Assembly: GCA_947501115.1 (NCBI GenBank)
Contig: CANMVX010000001.1
Coordinates: 124,001-188,000, forward strand
Length of the DNA stretch: 64,000 nucleotides
Source: Haliscomenobacteraceae bacterium
GTDB taxonomy: Bacteria; Bacteroidota; Bacteroidia; Chitinophagales; Saprospiraceae
Direction: 5' to 3'
A program made the translations under genes and the position numbers. Each line of letters begins with the position of its first letter. Within the stretch, counting starts at the first letter, position 1. Shown one piece after another: positions 16,873 to 26,721 of this stretch. Under the pieces are notes generated by a model. That model had not been told where the DNA came from. It searched no databases and worked only from the letters and a program-made list of their open reading frames with translations.

Positions 16873-19800
16873 TTATTCCGCTTTGATAATCTTACTTGTG
16901 TGAAGGATTTCTCCTGCCTCAACAGTTAAAATGTACAGTCCAGCTGGATACATTGCCATAGGGATGATTAAAAGTTGCTCTCCGTTCTCTAAATTCGTGT
17001 TCAATTCGAATAGTATTTTTCCTGAAATATGAGTTAATCTTAAGGTCGCCTGATCACTTTTATGTTGATTTTGACGTATTTGCACATTTAATACATCTTT
17101 TACAGGATTAGGAAATGCGTTGAGTGTAATGTGTTGTGCTTTTTCTGGAGCCTCAGGAGCGATAAGGATATTGTTTACTATGGGGGAACTACTCGTTGAA
17201 ATGATATCCACTTCTAAATAATTGGACGAAATCAATATGCAATTTTCAGCTTTGCCAAAGTCTGAAAATGATTTACCCACATTTAAAGATAAGTTGGGAC
17301 TTGAACTTGCCACACCAAAAATTCTGTATCTCCCAATCTTGAGTGTGTCTAAATTAAATGCCTCATGGTGAGCTGAAACAATCAGATTGTTATCATTTAC
17401 CAAGACAAAGGAATAGGGAATATTTATCGGTTTAGCATTGGTTACTTTTAATAAAATACTATCCTTTTGATTGTTATTTATAGTAATAATGGTCTTGGAA
17501 GTCGTTCCATCCTTCTTTGAAATTTGCCCAGCTTCAGGCTTATTGTGGTATATTTCTAAATAGTTGTCTGATAAATCAAAACAGGCATTAATAAGAGTAT
17601 TATTTAAAATATTTGCCCCCAGTTGAAATCCCAGTGAACCAGTATAAGCGATACCATATATTCTATAATTCCCTGCGGGGGTATTATCAAAATTGATTAA
17701 TTGATTTTCAAATGGAGCATAAAATAATCTATTCAAACTATCGGTTATTAAAAATTGGTATTTTGTTCCTGTAGGGTTATTTGGTACGGAAATATCTATT
17801 AAATCGGCTATACCATCTTTTGGACAGGAAAACAAGGTGTTTGAAGATAGAAAAGTGCTTATTTGTCCCCCTTCAGCATAGCCTCCCTTGTAGAATTTTA
17901 CAGAATTACTCGATAATCGGAAACAACTTGTTGCTAAGATATCGTCTGTTTTAAAAGTATTACCTTCACGCAGATTTAGATTGCCTGTGTAAGATAGCCC
18001 ATACACTTGATAGTCACCATCTTCAAGTTTTTCAATATCTATATTTGGGGCAGAACTAAGCAATACAACACTATTAAATTTATTTAATACAATGTAAACA
18101 TATCCAGTTCTACCTGTAAAGGTACTTTTTAATCTGGCAAATGAGCCTGATTTAGATAGACATAATTTTTGTATCGTGTCATTGTTTGAAAACAAAATCC
18201 GGTGATTTGCTGGTCTGTCTCTCAAGATTTTAATAAAATTATCAGAGATTCTGAAACAACCCGATGAAAGATTAGCATTAAAAATGGATACTCCTGTTTG
18301 ACTATTAAAATTTCCATTAAATGCTACACTGTAAAGTCTCATTTCTCTTAATCCTATGGTTTCAAAGTCTATGGAATTACCATTTATAACTTGTATAATA
18401 TTGTTTGCAAGGGTAGTGAGTACATATTGGTATTTTAAACCAGACAGACTGTCAGAACTTGAGAAATTAACGAGATTTGGAACTCCGTCACCAGTGCATA
18501 TAAGTAAAGAATCAGTGTTTAGATTCGTTTTTACTATATGCCCTCTATAAATATTAAGTTTCAATGAAATGGAGTTCTTTGAAAGCTGAAAACAACCTGT
18601 TGAAATATCCTTTTTTAATATAGAATCTCCTTTTTGTAAAATAATATTTCCGGTGTGTGATAAGCCCCAGACGTTAATATTAGGCGTAGTATAATCTTCA
18701 AAACTAAGTAAATCAATATTTGTAAAATGACCTAAATATTGATTGGATTGATCAGTAATTACATAAGAATAGGATAATTTATTGGTACTGTCCTTTGAGA
18801 ATTTTATACTGGAAGGCGTTTTGTTTCCTACACAAATATTCGAAGTATCGCCTTCAACTACTTTTATAATGCCTCCTTGTGGTTCCAGGTTTAAAAATGG
18901 AACCTCATTTCCCGAAATGGAATAACAAGAATTCGACAGTGCTTTGATACCCCATTTTTCACCCTTTTTAATGTTTAAAGTGCCATTGAATGATATGGAC
19001 ACAATCGTGTACTTGCCAGATGGATATTCCGTTGGGTAAATGGTCGGATTGAATAAAATATCAACGATAATTTGATTCTCATTCAAAATAACAAAACACT
19101 GATTACCCGAATTATTTCCTATGGTTCTTATTTGCCTCGACGGAAAGTTCGCATCAGATGGGCAATTTTGAAGAAGAATATTGGCGTCATCCATAACAAT
19201 GAATCCTGCTATTGGATTCCTTTTGGCCACGGATATGTAATTAGAAGATAAGCCAAAACAATCTTCAGATAAAGATGGATCATTTATGGAAATACCGATC
19301 TTTCCCGAAAATTCTCCGTTGTAGGAAAGTCCGTAAACTCTATAATCACCAATGGCTTGATTTATGAAATGATAGGAATTTCTAGAAGTAGTATCTATAA
19401 TAATATTATTTACGTTGGTAATAACATAAATTAATTTCTGACCTTGTGCGGCAATATTTCTAAAAGTCAATAAATTCGCAGCGCTGTCCGTAGGACAAAT
19501 TTGTTGTTGATTTTGGTTGTTTGACAACGTTACAAATCCCCCCGAAATGTTATTCCTATTAATGGAGAGAAAATTTTCTGATAATTGAAAACAACCGGAA
19601 CTTAGATTACTCCTTAGTATATTTGAATCAATTTTGGCGTTTAAGTTACCATTATACCCCAATCCATATATCCTCAAAACCAAATCATTGATTTTATCAA
19701 TATTTGGCAGCTGCTGGTTATTAAAAATCGCTAAAATTTTTCCATTTTCATTGGTTAGCAGAAAGGTTTTTCTGGCGACATTGCTTTCTATGGGGTTTAA

Positions 19801-22605
19801 TTTTAAGGATTGCACACTTTTCTTTGGGCAAATTTGAACATTGTCTTTTTCCCCAACAAAAGATATTTTGCCAACGGAAGTGGCTGTTATATCTATCGAA
19901 ATAGTGTTTTTTGACCAAGATGCACAGGCACTGCTGCAATTATCTTTAGGAATTACATCGCCTGGAGTCAAATTTAATGTTCCCGAGTAAGAGAGACCGT
20001 ATATATGGTAGATTCCTCCGTTGAAAGCACTTAAATTTATGGTATTAGTGGTGGAAGTAGTTACTAATTTTTGCTGTTTATCGGCAATAAGATAAATATA
20101 TTGGTCGCCTTCTGCATTACTGGTATTGGAAAGCTGTAAAGGTTTTAATAGATCTGACTGACAAATAGTTAGATTGGCATTATTACCATTTACTGCAATA
20201 TTACCCCCGTCAATCTCTGACCAGGTAACTTCTTGAAATCCTAAGGTTAATTCAAAGCAGGAAATATTATAATTCTGTAAAAAAACGGATCTTCCAATTT
20301 GGTAGGAGGGTTGGTCTGAATAGGAAAATCCATATATTCTAACTTTTCCAGGTAGTCCTCTTTTAACAAAAGGTAATTGGCTGGTTTGAACCTCCATTAA
20401 TTGATTTAGGGTATCACATAATAACCAGGCATACTTTCCAGTAGCCCCCGTAATGTTTATTGGAATACTTTTCACTTCATTTGGTGAAACACAGGATACT
20501 ATTTTTTGCTGAGTTAATTTTCCAGCATTTATGTTGTCAAAACTTATAGTTAGCCTGTTTTTAGAGAGTGAGTGGCAGACGGTAGATAGAACCCTTCCAT
20601 TTATATTATCGCCCAAATTTATGGTGAGTTCACCAGAATAGGCAATACCTTGTACGTAATAAATGAGCAGTGAAGAATCATTTAGCAGTAATGTATTTCC
20701 TTTTTCAATTTGTATGACTTTTCCACTTTCATTAGTGAGAGCGTAAGCATACTTTTGGGTGATCAGTGCGTTATTTTTTAGCTCAAAAGTTTTGACTTTT
20801 ACCCCTTTACAGGTACTAACAGCATTTTGACCATCCTCAAATGAAATTGTTGCCCCATCAGTAATGGTTTTTTGAAAATTCAAAGTGTTTTCAGATAAAC
20901 TGTAACACTCATTACTGAAAATAGTAGTATCCATTCTGGATCCTGTACCAAAAGATAAAGAACCGGTATAAGATAGTCCACTAATAGAGTATTGTCCTGA
21001 ATTTAAATTGTTTAAAGAAAACTGACCGTTTACTGACGTGCTTATTATTTCACTTCGGCTGTTGGTTAAAAGATAAATGTATTTTTCCCCTAAGGAATTA
21101 AATCTGGCAACCTGAACACTATAGTTGGACGTTGGCCCTAAGCAGATATTAGTTAATTGATTGGCATTTGAGAACCTGATTGTTCCGCCTTTAGTTTCTT
21201 TTTTTCTTACAGAATAAAATGTTTCTGCTATATCGAAACATCCAGTAGAAACTGCAGACTTATTTAAGTTATCTCCAATGTCCAAAGTTAAATTACCAGT
21301 GTATGCCAGTGCATAAAACTGAAAAAGAGTTTCATCTAGTTTACTTATTGAAATAGAGTCAGGATTTTTGTTTAAACCTAATACTTTTCCATCTCTATCT
21401 GTTGCTATCCAAATTAATTGAACATTGTCAGAACCTGATCCTAAAGCAGTTAAACTAAGAGTTTCCGGAGCATTGACACACCATACTGAATCTCCCTTCG
21501 CTCGGGCAGATTTAAAATTGATAACATTTATATTTTCTACGAATAGTTCAATTTGGTTATTTGAAATATCAATACATTGTAATTGAGAAATAATCCTTCC
21601 TAAAGGTTCATTGATTAAATTTGGCAATACTGAAAGATGAGATATGCCAATAATTTTATAAGATCCTGTTGGATATTTATTTAATTGAATCGTTGCTTCT
21701 TTTTCCACCCCCTTCACATTATTATTCTCATCGAGTACTAAAAAAGAATAATTTAAGTAGGTATCACCTGAATGATTCATTTTTATGGTATCACTCGATG
21801 TAAATTGGGTGCAGAAATATTGTTTGGAAGAGGTGTTATTATGTATAGATATTTCCCCACCTTCAGGTGATTTTTTTTCAATGTCAATGGCTTTGAAGGT
21901 CTTTGTAAAACAGTTTTTACTCAGTGGAACCGCATCAAGGAATTGACCTGCCTTAGCTTGAAGTACCCCTGTGTATGCCATGCCATGAATATAATATTTG
22001 CCCGAGGGTAAGTTTTTGAAATCAAAAAGTCCATTACCTTGGACGGATAATATTTGATTATTAGCGTTGGTAAGTAGATAAGTATATAATGGAGAAGGAC
22101 TATTTGTTTGAAATTGAAGGGTTTGATCTGTTTCAGTATTGGGACAAATTAAATTAGACAAATTTCCTTTTGAAAGAGTAATTTCACCCGGATCGGGAAC
22201 ATTGTTGTTGATGAGTACAAAATTTTCAGTAAAACCGTAACAAAAACTGCCCATAGTATCTTTAAAAATATTTTTACCAGGTTTTAGAAAATAGGAAAAT
22301 GGGTAGTAAAGACCGTAAACTCTGTAAAATCCAAGTTTGAAATTTTCAAAATTTACAGACATAATAAATGGTCTGACCAGTTCTATATTACCAAAAGTAT
22401 CCGTAACAACAATATGAAGAGGGGGTATTCCAGGTTCAAAAGTGAAAAATTTCCAATCATTTTTAGTATCACCCGGGCATGTTTGCGTTACCGTGTCTTT
22501 TTCACTTAATTTGATGTATTTCCATTTTCCACAATTACCTATTCTAATTTGTGAAACGGCAAAAAATGGTATAAAAACGATAAGAAAAATGAGAAGTGGG
22601 CGCAT
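16873..22605 (-). CDS. Giant repetitive cell-surface protein with T9SS type A sorting domain
   Basis: A 1910-residue predicted surface protein. It has a signal peptide (MRPLLIFLIVFIPFFAVSQ), then 16 degenerate tandem domains of ~105-115 residues, then a type A T9SS sorting domain from LNAFPNPVKDVLNVQI to the C-terminus. Each domain follows the pattern GG-x-I ... Cys ... YxYLLTN-type strand ... YRIYGLSYTG-type strand ... LSxxCFxLSxNxIxI, with two recurrent cysteines that could form one disulfide per domain; the last domain lacks the first Cys. I do not recognise the domain as a named Pfam family, though it looks like an all-beta immunoglobulin-like module. Likely a stalk or adhesin. It is divergent from the type B T9SS protein at 22729 and has a TATATTTG -7 element 21 nt upstream. 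Confidence 0.88.
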   Translation of the reverse strand: MRPLLIFLIVFIPFFAVSQIRIGNCGKWKYIKLSEKDTVTQTCPGDTKNDWKFFTFEPGIPPLHIVVTDTFGNIELVRPFIMSVNFENFKLGFYRVYGLYYPFSYFLKPGKNIFKDTMGSFCYGFTENFVLINNNVPDPGEITLSKGNLSNLICPNTETDQTLQFQTNSPSPLYTYLLTNANNQILSVQGNGLFDFKNLPSGKYYIHGMAYTGVLQAKAGQFLDAVPLSKNCFTKTFKAIDIEKKSPEGGEISIHNNTSSKQYFCTQFTSSDTIKMNHSGDTYLNYSFLVLDENNNVKGVEKEATIQLNKYPTGSYKIIGISHLSVLPNLINEPLGRIISQLQCIDISNNQIELFVENINVINFKSARAKGDSVWCVNAPETLSLTALGSGSDNVQLIWIATDRDGKVLGLNKNPDSISISKLDETLFQFYALAYTGNLTLDIGDNLNKSAVSTGCFDIAETFYSVRKKETKGGTIRFSNANQLTNICLGPTSNYSVQVARFNSLGEKYIYLLTNSRSEIISTSVNGQFSLNNLNSGQYSISGLSYTGSLSFGTGSRMDTTIFSNECYSLSENTLNFQKTITDGATISFEDGQNAVSTCKGVKVKTFELKNNALITQKYAYALTNESGKVIQIEKGNTLLLNDSSLLIYYVQGIAYSGELTINLGDNINGRVLSTVCHSLSKNRLTISFDNINAGKLTQQKIVSCVSPNEVKSIPINITGATGKYAWLLCDTLNQLMEVQTSQLPFVKRGLPGKVRIYGFSYSDQPSYQIGRSVFLQNYNISCFELTLGFQEVTWSEIDGGNIAVNGNNANLTICQSDLLKPLQLSNTSNAEGDQYIYLIADKQQKLVTTSTTNTINLSAFNGGIYHIYGLSYSGTLNLTPGDVIPKDNCSSACASWSKNTISIDITATSVGKISFVGEKDNVQICPKKSVQSLKLNPIESNVARKTFLLTNENGKILAIFNNQQLPNIDKINDLVLRIYGLGYNGNLNAKIDSNILRSNLSSGCFQLSENFLSINRNNISGGFVTLSNNQNQQQICPTDSAANLLTFRNIAAQGQKLIYVITNVNNIIIDTTSRNSYHFINQAIGDYRVYGLSYNGEFSGKIGISINDPSLSEDCFGLSSNYISVAKRNPIAGFIVMDDANILLQNCPSDANFPSRQIRTIGNNSGNQCFVILNENQIIVDILFNPTIYPTEYPSGKYTIVSISFNGTLNIKKGEKWGIKALSNSCYSISGNEVPFLNLEPQGGIIKVVEGDTSNICVGNKTPSSIKFSKDSTNKLSYSYVITDQSNQYLGHFTNIDLLSFEDYTTPNINVWGLSHTGNIILQKGDSILKKDISTGCFQLSKNSISLKLNIYRGHIVKTNLNTDSLLICTGDGVPNLVNFSSSDSLSGLKYQYVLTTLANNIIQVINGNSIDFETIGLREMRLYSVAFNGNFNSQTGVSIFNANLSSGCFRISDNFIKILRDRPANHRILFSNNDTIQKLCLSKSGSFARLKSTFTGRTGYVYIVLNKFNSVVLLSSAPNIDIEKLEDGDYQVYGLSYTGNLNLREGNTFKTDDILATSCFRLSSNSVKFYKGGYAEGGQISTFLSSNTLFSCPKDGIADLIDISVPNNPTGTKYQFLITDSLNRLFYAPFENQLINFDNTPAGNYRIYGIAYTGSLGFQLGANILNNTLINACFDLSDNYLEIYHNKPEAGQISKKDGTTSKTIITINNNQKDSILLKVTNAKPINIPYSFVLVNDNNLIVSAHHEAFNLDTLKIGRYRIFGVASSSPNLSLNVGKSFSDFGKAENCILISSNYLEVDIISTSSSPIVNNILIAPEAPEKAQHITLNAFPNPVKDVLNVQIRQNQHKSDQATLRLTHISGKILFELNTNLENGEQLLIIPMAMYPAGLYILTVEAGEILHTSKIIKAE
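17170..22540 (-). repeat. Sixteen degenerate ~110-residue coding repeats
   Basis: Counted from the recurring strand [YF]-x-[IVL]-[YWF]-[GAS]-[LIVF]-[SA]-[YFH]-[TSN]-G followed about 25-30 residues later by Cys-[FYH]-x-[LI]-[ST]. Examples are KYYIHGMAYTG, QYSISGLSYTG, DYRVYGLSYNG, NINVWGLSHTG and NYRIYGIAYTG. Sixteen copies are visible. They are diverged at the nucleotide level, so this is an old amplification rather than a recent DNA tandem repeat. Confidence 0.8.
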
Positions 22606-22625
22606 GGTATGAATTCTTTATGTGG

Positions 22626-22633
22626 CAAATATA
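22626..22633 (-). promoter_or_regulatory. -7 promoter element TATATTTG for the giant repeat gene
   Basis: Perfect TAnnTTTG on the minus strand, 20 nt upstream of the start codon. A TTTG lies 16 nt further upstream (22650-22653), shorter than the usual ~19-nt spacing, so the -33 assignment is weak. Confidence 0.5.
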
Positions 22634-22728
22634 ATTTCATTTTTCCTTACAAACAGATTTTTAACAATTTATCAGGAACTTTACCGTTTTTAAGGGCATA
22701 ATAAGTGGTCATTTTTCTTGAAAATTAC

Positions 22729-25368
22729 ATGAGAAATTTTTTCTTTTTCTTTTTTACATTGATTTTTAATGCCTTGGCATTACCTGGCCAAAGTATAAAA
22801 ATTAATAATTCTTATACTCCCGAGGTTCTTGTTCAAGATGTTTTCGTAAATGGAGCATGTAAAAATATTTCAAAAATTCGGTCTATTGGCAATAAAGCTG
22901 GTATAGGTTTTTTTGAAGGAGGTAAACCAAGCATTGGACTGGAAAAGGGAATTATTCTTTCTACGGGAAATGTTAAAAATGCTGAAGGTCCTAATCAAAA
23001 AAGAGATATAACCACTGATTTTGGTGATATGTCAAGTGATGTAGATTTGGTTAAATTGGCTACCGGTCCCGTTTTTGATGTTGTAGGTATTGAATTTGAT
23101 TTTGTCCCTTTAGATAGTTTTGTGAATTTTAGATATGTTTTTGCCTCAGATGAGTATTGTGAATACGTTGGTGAAAAGTTTAATGATGTTTTTGGCTTTT
23201 TTGTTAGCGGTCCTGGGATTAATGGCTCCTTTAATAATAAGGGTGAAAATGTGGCTCTTGTGCCAGGTTCCAATGCTTTTGTATCTATTAATACCATTAA
23301 TAGTTCGCAAAACGCATTGTTTTATTCAGACAACATGCATCCTGAAGATGCTGCCCGTTGCAATAAAACCTGGGTGAATAGTCCCAATCAAGAAAGAATC
23401 CAATATGATGGCTTTACTCGTCCTTTGACTGCCGTACTCAAACTTATTCCTTGTCAAACCTATAGAATCCGCCTTTTGGTTGCAGATGTGTCTGATGGAA
23501 AGTTTGATTCTGCTGTTTTTCTGGAAGCAGAAAGTTTTAATATCGGTGGAGGGGCTAAATTAAACGGTTCTTCTCCTGATGAAGCTCAAATTATTGAGGA
23601 GGGGTGTAATAATGGCTTTTTTAGGTTGAATAGATTGAATGCAGATAATTTACAACAACCTCTTATCGTAAAGATAAAGGTGGCTAATGATAGTAAAGCA
23701 AAGGAAGGTGTCGATTTCGAACGGTTACCGAAAGAGATTACCATTCCAGAAAATAAATCTTTCGTAGATTTACCCATAAATACCATCCTGGATAATGAGG
23801 ATGAGGCTTCGGAAGAACTCATCTTACAACTCGATTTCCCCTGCGCTTGTATTGCTGATACAGCCAGATTATTTATTAAAGATGTTTCCAAATTAAGGAA
23901 TGGTTTAAAAAATGTTACTTTTTGTTTAGGTGATACCTTGACGATTAATGTAAATCCTATTGGCGGAGTTCCCCCATATTCCTATTTATGGGGAAATGGT
24001 CTGAGAACATCACAAATAAAATTCATTCCTCCAAAAGATACCTTTTTAGTTCTTAATCTGTCAGATAATTGTAAAAGAGAACTTTCAGATACCATTAGAA
24101 TTAACCGTAAAACACCTCCTCAAGCTAAAATAAGTGGAATAATGGACATTTGTCCCGGTAGCTTAGCAGAAATTCCCGTGGTGTTCAATGGTAAATCTCC
24201 TTTTTCATTTACCTGGAAAGCCGACAGTTTACCCGCCGTTCTGGTCACCAGTCAGATGAATAATGATTATTTGATCAAAACCGGGGCCAAAGGTAAAATT
24301 CAAATTTTGTCTTTCTCAGACGGTGAATGTGAAGGGGAGTTTCAAGGCATTGCCGAAGTAAGACATTTTAATTTGCAAACAATCACCTCTGCCAGCTCGG
24401 TAAGTTGTGCAAATGGTAAAGATGGAAAAATTTTGGTAGAAGTTAGCGGTGGAACAACACCCTATCAATTTAATTGGTCTGCTGGCTTACCTAATCTACC
24501 AAATCCTTCTGGATTGGGAAAAGGGAAATATAGTGTTACTGTTGTTGATGTAAATAATTGTAAAACTTCAGCAGAGGCCGAAATTATAGAACCAGGACCA
24601 CTAACTCCTTTAGTTTTTGATTGCTCTCAGTTTACCTCAAATAGTTTGCAAATTGGAAATAGTGGAGGCATTCCTCCCTATTCATATTCTGTGAATAGTG
24701 GTTCTTCGTTTAAAGACGAATCTATTTTTAATGACTTAATACCCGGCAAGTCTTATTCTCTTATCATTCGGGATAACAAAGATTGTACTCTCGAGCAAGA
24801 TTTTATTATGCCTGCCCTCTATGCTAAAATGATTCAATTGCCTCCAGCTATTAAACTTTCTTTTGGTGATAAATCTGTTTTACAACCACAAATTAATATT
24901 CCTGCTTCTCTTATAAAATCGGTTTCCTGGAGCCCTGAATTTAATCTAAGTTGCTACCAATGCTTAAATCCTGAAATTTTAGCTGAAAAAGGAGGGCTTT
25001 TAAGGGTTCAGGTAACCAATGTTTTCGGTTGTACAGAATCAGTTACTTCTCAAATTACGGTAGATAATACTTTTTCCGTTTTTGTACCCAATGCTTTTTC
25101 TCCAAATGGTGACGGAATTAATGATTTTATAACAGTCTTTGCAGATGCTGAACAAATAAAAGAGGTCAAGTCGTTTGAAATTTATAATAGATTTGGAGAA
25201 ATGGTTTTTAAAAGAGATAACTTTCAGCCTAATGACGAGTACTTAGGTTGGAATGGTACTAAAACAGATACCAAACTAAGTAATGATACTTATCTTTATT
25301 CAATAGCCTTAGTCCTGAAAAATGGGGGCGAATTTGTAAAACAAGGAAGTTTTATGCTGATAAGATAA
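22729..25368 (+). CDS. Choice-of-anchor L / SprB-repeat surface protein with T9SS type B sorting domain
   Basis: An 879-residue predicted surface protein. Signal peptide MRNFFFFFFTLIFNALALPGQ. Residues ~30-265 match the choice-of-anchor L domain (GIILSTGNVKNAEGPN, FRYVFASDEYCEYVG, NDVFGFFVSGPG). A Calx-beta-like segment follows (~285-390: GVDFERLPKEITIPE). The middle holds PKD/SprB-type modules; the clearest is ~555-625 (SCANGKDGKILVEVSGGTTP, GKYSVTVVDVNNC). The last ~95 residues are the CHU/gliding-associated type B sorting domain (FVPNAFSPNGDGINDFITVF, then FEIYNRFGEMVF and WNGT). The frame opens 24 nt upstream at 22705, but the ATG at 22729 begins the signal peptide. Likely an adhesin; no catalytic motif seen. 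Confidence 0.9.
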   Translation: MRNFFFFFFTLIFNALALPGQSIKINNSYTPEVLVQDVFVNGACKNISKIRSIGNKAGIGFFEGGKPSIGLEKGIILSTGNVKNAEGPNQKRDITTDFGDMSSDVDLVKLATGPVFDVVGIEFDFVPLDSFVNFRYVFASDEYCEYVGEKFNDVFGFFVSGPGINGSFNNKGENVALVPGSNAFVSINTINSSQNALFYSDNMHPEDAARCNKTWVNSPNQERIQYDGFTRPLTAVLKLIPCQTYRIRLLVADVSDGKFDSAVFLEAESFNIGGGAKLNGSSPDEAQIIEEGCNNGFFRLNRLNADNLQQPLIVKIKVANDSKAKEGVDFERLPKEITIPENKSFVDLPINTILDNEDEASEELILQLDFPCACIADTARLFIKDVSKLRNGLKNVTFCLGDTLTINVNPIGGVPPYSYLWGNGLRTSQIKFIPPKDTFLVLNLSDNCKRELSDTIRINRKTPPQAKISGIMDICPGSLAEIPVVFNGKSPFSFTWKADSLPAVLVTSQMNNDYLIKTGAKGKIQILSFSDGECEGEFQGIAEVRHFNLQTITSASSVSCANGKDGKILVEVSGGTTPYQFNWSAGLPNLPNPSGLGKGKYSVTVVDVNNCKTSAEAEIIEPGPLTPLVFDCSQFTSNSLQIGNSGGIPPYSYSVNSGSSFKDESIFNDLIPGKSYSLIIRDNKDCTLEQDFIMPALYAKMIQLPPAIKLSFGDKSVLQPQINIPASLIKSVSWSPEFNLSCYQCLNPEILAEKGGLLRVQVTNVFGCTESVTSQITVDNTFSVFVPNAFSPNGDGINDFITVFADAEQIKEVKSFEIYNRFGEMVFKRDNFQPNDEYLGWNGTKTDTKLSNDTYLYSIALVLKNGGEFVKQGSFMLIR

Positions 25369-25445
25369 AAGTTTGGTGTTTTTTAATGGTATTATTTCTT
25401 TTCTTTTTCTATTTTCACCTTTCATTATTAAATAAATCATCAACT

Positions 25446-26420
25446 ATGCTAAATCGCAGAAAATTTATTGCAAGCAGTGCATTGACTGCCGTCGGAACTT
25501 ATTTGTTTTCTAAAAATGCTGGTGGCAAGCAAATTTCTGTAGATGATGATAAGGTTAATGATATTGCATCTGTTATTGCAACCTGGCCAAATGAAAAAGC
25601 TACGACAGCCGCCTGGTTGAAAATGTCAGAAACTAATTATTCATTAGATGCAGTAGAAGCAGGGGCGAGAGTGCCTGAAGCTGACGTGCTTGATACGAGT
25701 GTTGGTTACGGCGGATATCCGGATCGTGATGGCAGAGTTACGCTCGATGCCTGTATAATGGATGAAAAGGGTAACGCTGGAAGTGTTGTTTTCCTCGAAG
25801 GTATCATGCACCCAATTAGCGTGGCCAGAAAGGTTATGGAAAAAACACCTCATGTTATGTTGGCAGGTGGGGGTGCCCTTAAATTTGCTTTGGCGGAGGG
25901 ATTCAAAACAGAAAATCTTATGTCTGACCATGCCAAAGTTACCTGGGAAAAATGGTTGACAGATAATAATTATCATCCAGGTAATCATGATACCATTGGT
26001 ATATTAGCCGTCGATGCTAAAGGAAGATTATGTGGTGCTTGTTCTACCAGCGGATGGGCTTTTAAAATGAATGGGAGAATCGGTGATTCTCCAGTGTTAG
26101 GTGCAGGCCTTTATGTGGACGGAACCGTTGGTGCAGCCGCTTGTACCGGTCTTGGCGAATTAGTCCTTAAAAATTTATGTACCTTCCTCTGTGTTGAGTT
26201 TATGAGACAAGGAAAATCTCCTCAGGAGGCAGCTAAATTATCAGTGAAGAGATTATTTGAAAAAATCCCGGGTCTTGCAGGCGATACCAGCAAACAAGTG
26301 GGTATTGTTGCTATGAATGTTAAAGGTGAATACGGTGCCTGGGCTGTTCATGATAACTTTAAATACACTATCAATAAAGAAGGAAAAAATACGGTTTTCG
26401 ATTCAAAATTTGGTAAATAA
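25446..26420 (+). CDS. Glycosylasparaginase (N4-(beta-N-acetylglucosaminyl)-L-asparaginase), exported
   Basis: Ntn hydrolase that cleaves the GlcNAc-Asn bond during glycoprotein breakdown. A 324-residue precursor begins MLNRRKFIASSALTAVG, a twin-arginine-type signal, suggesting periplasmic location. The autoprocessing site GNHDTIG has the nucleophile Thr183, which would become the N-terminus of the beta chain. Downstream GACSTSGWAFKMNGRIGDSP and GTVGAAACTGLGE match the substrate-binding loops of the flavobacterial enzyme. The open frame extends 60 nt upstream to 25386, but the extension is low-complexity and hydrophobic and the RR signal starts at 25446. Its stop codon overlaps the next ATG by 1 nt. 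Confidence 0.92.
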   Translation: MLNRRKFIASSALTAVGTYLFSKNAGGKQISVDDDKVNDIASVIATWPNEKATTAAWLKMSETNYSLDAVEAGARVPEADVLDTSVGYGGYPDRDGRVTLDACIMDEKGNAGSVVFLEGIMHPISVARKVMEKTPHVMLAGGGALKFALAEGFKTENLMSDHAKVTWEKWLTDNNYHPGNHDTIGILAVDAKGRLCGACSTSGWAFKMNGRIGDSPVLGAGLYVDGTVGAAACTGLGELVLKNLCTFLCVEFMRQGKSPQEAAKLSVKRLFEKIPGLAGDTSKQVGIVAMNVKGEYGAWAVHDNFKYTINKEGKNTVFDSKFGK

Positions 26421-26710
26421 TGGCTTTTAAACCAGAGCAATCTTTAAAGGCGGTTCTAACTTCTTTATTTAGCCAATATAGTAATGAAAATGGAGTAAGT
26501 GCCACCAGAGTACAAGCCGTTTACAGGCAAACAATGGGTGCTTATATTTCAAATCATACAACAAAAATATTTGTGAAAGATAACGTGCTTTTTCTTTATA
26601 TCGATGTACCTTCTCTTAGGCATGAACTCTCTTTGGGTAAATTAAAATTGATAAATATCCTGAATGAGGCACTCGGAGAACAGCAAATTAAGGAAATTAA
26701 ATTTCATTAA
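26420..26710 (+). CDS. DUF721 family (DciA-like) small protein
   Basis: A 96-residue cytoplasmic protein of the DUF721 family, related to DciA, a helicase-loader-like factor in bacteria lacking DnaC/DnaI. The short Bacteroidota form consists of a single alpha/beta KH-like domain (VQAVYRQTMGAYISNHTTKIFVKDN read in two parts, then LFLYIDVPSLRHELSLGK and LNEALGEQQIKEIKF). The family call comes from pattern and length, not a strict motif. The ATG shares one base with the preceding stop, so it is coupled to the glycosylasparaginase gene. A DciA function is inferred. Confidence 0.78.
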   Translation: MAFKPEQSLKAVLTSLFSQYSNENGVSATRVQAVYRQTMGAYISNHTTKIFVKDNVLFLYIDVPSLRHELSLGKLKLINILNEALGEQQIKEIKFH

Positions 26711-26721
26711 TTCGCTAAAAT

